Below are positions 58,460 to 64,000 of a stretch of 64,000 nucleotides of DNA, in pieces (the first letter of the stretch is position 1; each line of letters opens with the position of its first letter). The position numbers and the translations under genes were made by a program. Below the pieces are notes generated by a model. That model had not been told where the DNA came from. It saw nothing but the letters and a program-made list of their open reading frames with translations, and did not search any database. The stretch comes from Porodaedalea pini (Eukaryota; Basidiomycota; Agaricomycetes; Hymenochaetales; Hymenochaetaceae): positions 1 through 64,000 of the forward strand of contig NBAY01000068.1 of assembly GCA_002794775.1 (NCBI GenBank). The letters run 5' to 3'.

Positions 58460-58619
58460 TTCACTCTTCTTGGATAGGGTGATACACTTGCACAGTTCCT
58501 AGTCTTGAAGCTATCTTTCACTAATTCCGTCCCTAATGCTTGCGTCATTTTTGCAACGTTGTTGAATGTATTATAACCATCTTGTGATAGTCTGGTATGC
58601 ATGGGACAGGCCAGTAATG

Positions 58620-59224
58620 CTAATGATGCGCATCCGCTGCCAAGTGATCGTAAATAGGGCCCATCTTTGGCTGAACAGTCGAGCAAAACTGGTGGTAAGC
58701 GAAGTACAGAGATGGTGTTGTTGATGACGCTTACCGGAATGTTACGTTCCCTATATTCAAGGCGGAAGATGAGTCTAAGCGCAGACTACAAGGACGAATG
58801 TTACGAACCATTTAGTGCCACCAGGAGAGTCCACAGCTATTGAAATAAAGGTCAGTATCAGGCCAGTAGAGTGAGAAGGCTTGCAGTTGTGCTCACCTAT
58901 ATATGGATCCGGGTGTTTCTTCGCTGCAAGGTCCGCTTCAGCCTTCTCTAAAATGACTGCGAGAGCTCGAGGGTCATGCACGTTCCTGAGCCCGTAAAGT
59001 CAGTACCGAGGAAATCAGAGCAGACAACTCCCAAAAATCTCGTCATGCAGTGCTTAAACGCAAACTCACCGATTCCGTTCGAATTCGGCACGAATCTGCA
59101 GCGCCTTCCAGCGCCAGAGCTGGCGGTTCACGGTCCAGTCTAGCTCGTTCTTGAGGTAGCGCTTGTACAACGACTTCACGTAGAAGCGGTGTGCCGCCGA
59201 GAATGGTGAAGATGTTGCTGCCAT
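58620..59224 (-). CDS. NDUFB9: NDUFB9 (B22), LYR-family subunit of mitochondrial complex I
   Basis: MAATSSPFSAAHRFYVKSLY carries the LYR-type motif (SLYKRYL). KNELDWTVNRQLWRWKALQI and RAEFERNR follow, then a second exon NVHDPRALAVILEKAEADLA with KKHPDPYI, a third with VDSPGGTKW, then ERNIP and a last exon FCSTVQPKMGPIYDHLAADA ending HH at 58620. The RxxLWR, DPRALA, HPDPY and GGTKWERNIP words are diagnostic. The last exon was chosen because it stays in phase after CCG; another frame there gives a longer tail with no family match. The protein is an accessory complex I subunit binding acyl-carrier protein in the inner membrane. Confidence 0.9.
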
Positions 59225-60998
59225 TGTGGGCGTGGTGTCCAAAGATAGCGAGGCCTGCCGCTGTGCGAAGGAGATTGCTGGTGAACGTTGGTCAAGAGCG
59301 ACTGAAGCAAGAGCGTCGATCAGCGACTGCTGCTTATGGAATGCATCTTCTCAAGGCTCAAAATTGCAATTCATCTTAAGCGTAACTGTATCGGACTGCA
59401 ACATATGAACAAAGCTCGACGCGTACAAAACGTGAGCTGGTACATGGCACTCATCTCGCGCTCGAGCCGTCATAGAGAAAGGCATCCTTGGAAAGTCTGA
59501 TAGCATGGTATCTAATATATCAGTCAATTCTAGAAAGCATGCGAATGAATTGCAGTCAAGGCGTTGCATACTTGTCAGGAAAATGAGAATTGTTCATCCA
59601 CTGGCACGGGAATTATCTCTTGCAACCGGAAGCCCGCTCGTGAACGCGATTTGGAATGGCCTGGTCCGATGTGCACGGGTAACAATCCGCGGGTAGTTCC
59701 ATCGCCGTTCTCGATTGTAGTATACGAGAATCGAAAGACTTCTCGCAACCAATATAGATTATGATATGAACCTCAGGCCACAGAAGTTATCTGCACCGTC
59801 CTGCTACCGGTCTCTAGCTGGCAAGCACTTCGAAAGCGTCCATTTCAGATATCCTGTGTGCCATGTGGATAAGCACACATGAGATTGTATGCGCCACTCT
59901 GAATCCAGTGATAAGCTCGCCGGTGTAGCATCTCCGTTTGGGTTCAGCACCGTGCACATGCACCGGAGCTCGAGATAAGGGCACAGCTAATGCACTCATA
60001 AGTAGAGCAGATGAAGTCGTGGATCGTGATCGGTCTCAGCCTACAACTCTCGTCAGATATACCCCAGATCTTCGATGTCTCCAAGCCTGTGCAACCTGCG
60101 ACCCGAAGGCTAAGCACTTCAAGTTGCGGCAGCGCCGGCCCTTCCGTACATGTTATTGCTACTCATATTTAATGCACAGTCAATTGAGCATCGGGACCGT
60201 TGAACAGTCTTCTTCAGATCAAGATTTTTTATCCAGCAATAGTAAGCCAGTTTGGTTTGATATGAAAACGGGATCAGGATTTTGAGCGCCAATACTACAT
60301 AGTATGATCATGACTCACTACGAGAGCGTAGCCGCCTAGGCCTGTCTAGCGTTTGAGTTAGAGATCGAACATTTTGGATGCTACATATGGCAGTGGTCTA
60401 CGGAATCTCTCATTCGAAGTCATGGGCATACCGCACAAGATACATACACATGCATCTCGCACAGAATCTATTACTTTCTTTTCCCTACGATATTAAAAAT
60501 CATATACAACCCCTGGGCGTCGCAGCCTGCGGTACTAGTACAGACTACCACGACCATTCAAGAGAGAAGAGAAAAGAAAAGGCAGATAAAAGTAAGAAGA
60601 GAAAGAATGCGAAGAGAAGAGTGTACGAGAGGAAGCTAGACAGTGCGAATGGTACCAAATTAATTGACTCCCAAACCCAAGAACGCCTGCCTGAGAATCG
60701 TTGGGGTGGTGTAAGGTATTGAAAGGTAGAAGTACAGAATAAGTGGAGAACATGTAGATCGGGGGTAATGGTAACGGGATAAATTCGCATGAACCTTTAT
60801 TTTATAGGCAAGGTCGACGGATGACGACGACAACGAAAAAGACGGAGGAAAGTTCATCGTCAGGCAAACCAGATGCACATAATAGAATTGAAGCGCTGAT
60901 GAGGAGGACGCAATGCAGTTGTCGAGCGGAAACACATATGATGTACGAAAGCCACGGAAAGAAAAACGAAGAACTGAAGATGTGCTCTTCAGGCAGAA
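59225..60998. other. 1.8-kb intergenic stretch
   Basis: No convincing gene on either strand. Short frames (such as 59351-59569 minus, 59814-59999 minus and 60378-60722 plus) have no family resemblance. It could contain decayed coding sequence that I cannot identify. Confidence 0.4.
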
Positions 60999-63195
60999 TC
61001 ACTGTTTGACGACCTGACGCTCGTTCGGTTGCCGACGAGGATGTTCGTTTGCTGCCTGCGATTTTGTCACATGAACGCGTCCAATTTCATCGTCGTCTAG
61101 ACCCGGTGGAAGCGTTGGGTTTGTACGGCCTTGATCCGGTGAGTCATCGTCTGTGGATCCATCGTCCTCGACCCAAGCTTTCAGCGCCTTGAACTCAGGC
61201 GTCTTGATAAACTTTGAATGGACAAAGATCAGATTCCACAATCAATACGACGGCGGTCAAGGAGCTCACCTTGGGAACGGAATCCGTGGCCATTAACCGG
61301 AAAACATGAGCCTGAATACGATCATACAAGCGAATCATCGTCTGAAGCTGGGTCGCGTTCAGCGCAGCAGCTTGTTCAGGTTCTACGCGTCCTTGTAACG
61401 ACTTCCCCGTGATGTCCGTCATCACTTGGCTGAGATAATTAACCAATTCGCCTCGCAGGCCATGGTCGATGTTCAGTTCGCATTGACTCGACGGGGCAAG
61501 GTAGGTGTTGTAGATGACGAACGCGATCTGTATGAGTCCTTCATGATGCTTCTCCATCGCTGCCTGTCCAGGCGTCGACTTGCCGGCAATCTGATGAAAC
61601 TCGCCCCCACCACCTCTTGCACTCGACGTCGTGTTGAACTTCCGTTTGAAGTCCTCGACCTCGAGCCAAAATGACAGGTTCTCTTCACAGAAGTTGGTGC
61701 GGAGGAAATCTCGGAAGAGCGAACGGACCGCAGGCTCGTTTAATATGTACTTCAGACGGTCGGTGTTGCTCTCTTTCGCGCTGCGTCGAGTAACATCAAG
61801 GGGGCGCTCGGAGAGGGATGCACGACGCTGTGGCCTGACGTCCGTCGTCGACTCCGATTTCGCAGTGTGCGTGCGCTCGCTAATGCTAGCATCCTCCTTC
61901 CGTTCCAATGACGACCTTTCATCCTTTGAGATGTTCGCTGTAGATGCATTTGGTGAGTCGCGACCTCCGACGCGGCCTTGAGGCGAGTCCCAGCGCGCCA
62001 CACGACGACCTTCATCCGTGATGCGGTAGATAGCCTTAGACGTGCATCGGAATTCACCTTGTTGCTGCAGTGTATGGTACGGCGTCAACAAGGGGAGTAT
62101 GGGGATTTTGAAAAAAAGGCACATACCGAGACAGGTGAATTATTAGCGGGCGCACTTCCACGAACAGTGAAGATGATGGCCGAATCGTTACCCTTGCGTT
62201 TGTCGCTTACAAGCGAAATCAATCCAAAACGGACAAAATGAGCAGCCATCTCCGCTGCCTCATCGCGACCAACAATAGAGGTGAAATCGCACAGCCATTC
62301 CAGTGCGGTGACCGCCTGGAAACAATATTTGTATGCATTTACATTGTTGCGGCCGAGAATACCAGGTTGGCGTTCAGAGACGTCCACCAAAGGAATGCCT
62401 TTCGAGCGTTCGTGATACTCCTGCGATGCGTCCAGCGGTACAGTTGCCTCGGGCATGTAGTTCGCGTTTCGACCGGCGAAGCGACGGAAGAGGGCAGTAA
62501 CCACGGCTTGGGAAATGATGATCTCGTCGTCAGATGAGCGCCGCTCAAGATGAAGCAGTTTCAAGCAAATCGGCTGGGATGAGAAAACCTTTGCCAGTGG
62601 TTCTGCACTGATTCCATTCTTGGATATGAAGCGCTCCAAGACGTGAAGACCTTTCGGAGTAAGGACGAACACACCACGCTCCTTGAACAAGTTCGAGTTC
62701 CTGTCGGCCGCGTTTTCGATGAGCCGAGCGTCCATGAAGTGTTGGCACATTGCTTTTGCCATGTCGCGAGTCATCGAGAACGTCGTGGTCGTGGTCGTGG
62801 TCACAATGCGCGAAGCGTCGCGCGGATCCGGCCCGCGATTGGACTGCGAGAACTTCAACGCGGCCAAGTTCTGGGCAGCCTCGTCGCTGATCAATAACAC
62901 TGTCAGAAAACAATGATGAAAATCGATAAAAAATCAGAGCATACGTAGTGAACGAATTATTGAATGACTTGAAGAATTGCTTGTGCGTGGTCAGGTCAAG
63001 TGAAACGATTAGGGTAGCGAAAAGATCCAGCGTATCCTACAAGAGAAGCACGATGCAACGAGTCAGACGATAAACGGACACGCTATTGCCAACGCATGAG
63101 TGGCCTACCTTGAGAAAAGGCCGTCCACGTTTCGTCGTCTTCATCATATGGGAGGAGGTGCCCTGCCCGGCGCCTTGATGAGTGTCTTCAGGCAT
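60999..63195 (-). CDS. DEP-RGS regulator of G-protein signalling (FlbA/Sst2/Thn1 type)
   Basis: RGS proteins of this type speed GTP hydrolysis on a G-alpha subunit and control growth, mating and development. The start at 63195 (MPEDTHQGAGQGTSSHMMKT) is followed by FLKDTLDLFATLIVSLDLTT (conserved N-terminal segment), FSMTRDMAKAMCQHFMDARL with GVFVLTPKGLHVLERFISK (first DEP domain), ALEWLCDFTSIVGRDEAAEM with AAHFVRFGLISLVSDKRKGN (second DEP), a Ser/Arg-rich linker, then the RGS domain: LKYILNEPAVRSLFRDFLRT, NFCEENLSFWLEVEDFKRKF, IYNTYLAPSSQCELNIDHGL and IRLYDRIQAHVFRLMATDSV. The tail ends QVVKQ at 60999. A run of seven Thr precedes the first DEP segment. Confidence 0.93.
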
Positions 63196-64000
63196 CGCGT
63201 TGGTGATGTGGTGGGGAAGAATTACGGGGTTGATGGGGAGAGAGAGGGATAGATAGTAAAGATATTGGTAAATGTAGGGAGGAGACCAGATATTAAGAGA
63301 GGTAGAGAGGGCAGAAGACCACTTAGGGCGTTCTTCCCTTCGCCGTCGTCGGTCAAGGAAGGTGTGGAGAGAATGCGAGGTTGGCGGCAAGACGGGAGCC
63401 TTGCGTGCAACGGACTGAAAAGGGCATGCACATTCGCACGGGTTTGTATACGTAATTTCCTCTCACACGCAACATCGAGGCACAAACGCCCAGTTTTCAC
63501 TTCAGTCTTTGTTCTTTCGCCTCCCGAGCCGGCCGAAGTGAGCGGCGCACTAGTACTGTCTTCATATGTATATCGACTTTTGTCGGTTTCACAGCATGCC
63601 TCCGTTACACGTCGTCGACAGATATGTATGTTTAGGTAATCTTCCTCCTGCGTACTCCTCGGAGTCTGCGCTTAAGCTTGTCGTTTCCGCCACGCCCTGT
63701 GCAAGCATCACCGTGTGACAGCCTGATGCGAGGCGTCGCATTTTTTCGATCCTGTACTTTCTACCGGCAGCAGTTAATATTAATATTATTGTCCTATTTT
63801 ACGTTGACCGTCGCCAACGTATGTCGGCTTGCGGGCCGTCCTCCGCAACCACCGCAGATCATATCACAATTAATATTATCAGTCTGCAGTCGTCGTTACT
63901 GACGTTCATTGGGGCCATGGGCCAGAAGCCACCGATGCATATTGGACTACGATTACGCTAGCGATTGAAACTCTCCATCCAAGGTCAAGTCGTCTCGGGT
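63196..64000. other. 5' flank of the RGS gene
   Basis: The first 150 bp upstream of the RGS start are pyrimidine-rich on its strand (forward GAGAGAGG, AAGA runs near 63237-63310), as expected for its leader and promoter. No further gene is recognised to the window end. Confidence 0.45.

Noticed and set aside
60378..60722. Lys/Arg-rich plus-strand frame
   Set aside because: Composition comes from an AGAGAAG-rich purine tract; no splice context or family match.

Overview
The window is eukaryotic nuclear DNA, almost certainly from a filamentous basidiomycete of the Agaricomycetes (mushroom or polypore type). The evidence is the density of short (about 45-75 nt) GT-AG introns, the mix of conserved single-copy genes with lineage-typical families (DUF6533 membrane proteins, F-box-like/LRR proteins, a short heme-thiolate peroxygenase, a GPI-anchored chitin deacetylase), and long stretches degraded by mobile elements. 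I found no rRNA, convincing tRNA, CRISPR array or viral gene. The species is not named because the sequence alone does not settle it.

Layout. 1-800 is repeat-rich, with a G-rich minisatellite. 898-3093 is a large hypothetical protein, followed by AT-rich repeats. 4772-6402 is a Gfo/Idh/MocA (dihydrodiol or xylose dehydrogenase type) oxidoreductase. 6850-9115 holds a decayed and an apparently intact GNAT acetyltransferase in tandem on the minus strand. 9415-13211 is VAC14. 15831-17308 is a secreted chitin deacetylase. 19512-22102 is the TFIIF alpha subunit, and 23885-26677 is a germinal-center/STE20-family kinase.

28.1-38.6 kb is the accessory region. It is a tandem pair of F-box-like genes, each carrying a different insertion. 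Copy 1 has a 4.1-kb terminal-inverted-repeat element placed exactly in the TA of an intron's TAG splice acceptor. The element carries two degenerate fragments of a prolyl-tRNA synthetase gene and a nested foldback. Copy 2 is split by about 2 kb of sequence with palindromic inverted ends, and it also has a splice-donor change, a nonsense codon and frameshifts.

38.9-64 kb returns mostly to conserved genes: a Cys-rich hypothetical protein, AFG1-type mitochondrial ATPase, a short peroxygenase flanked by direct repeats, an RNF220-type RING E3 ligase, divergently paired TOM7 and eIF3f, a small Ser/Thr-rich secreted protein, cystathionine gamma-synthase-like enzyme, a DUF6533 gene with a decayed copy, a lysine-rich hypothetical protein, complex I subunit NDUFB9 and a DEP-RGS regulator of G-protein signalling (FlbA/Sst2/Thn1 type).

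The genes do not form an evident biosynthetic cluster. The notable biology is in the mobile-element architecture at 28.5-37.5 kb. Exon models were built by hand from reading-frame continuity, splice consensus and protein-family match, so splice sites are predictions.
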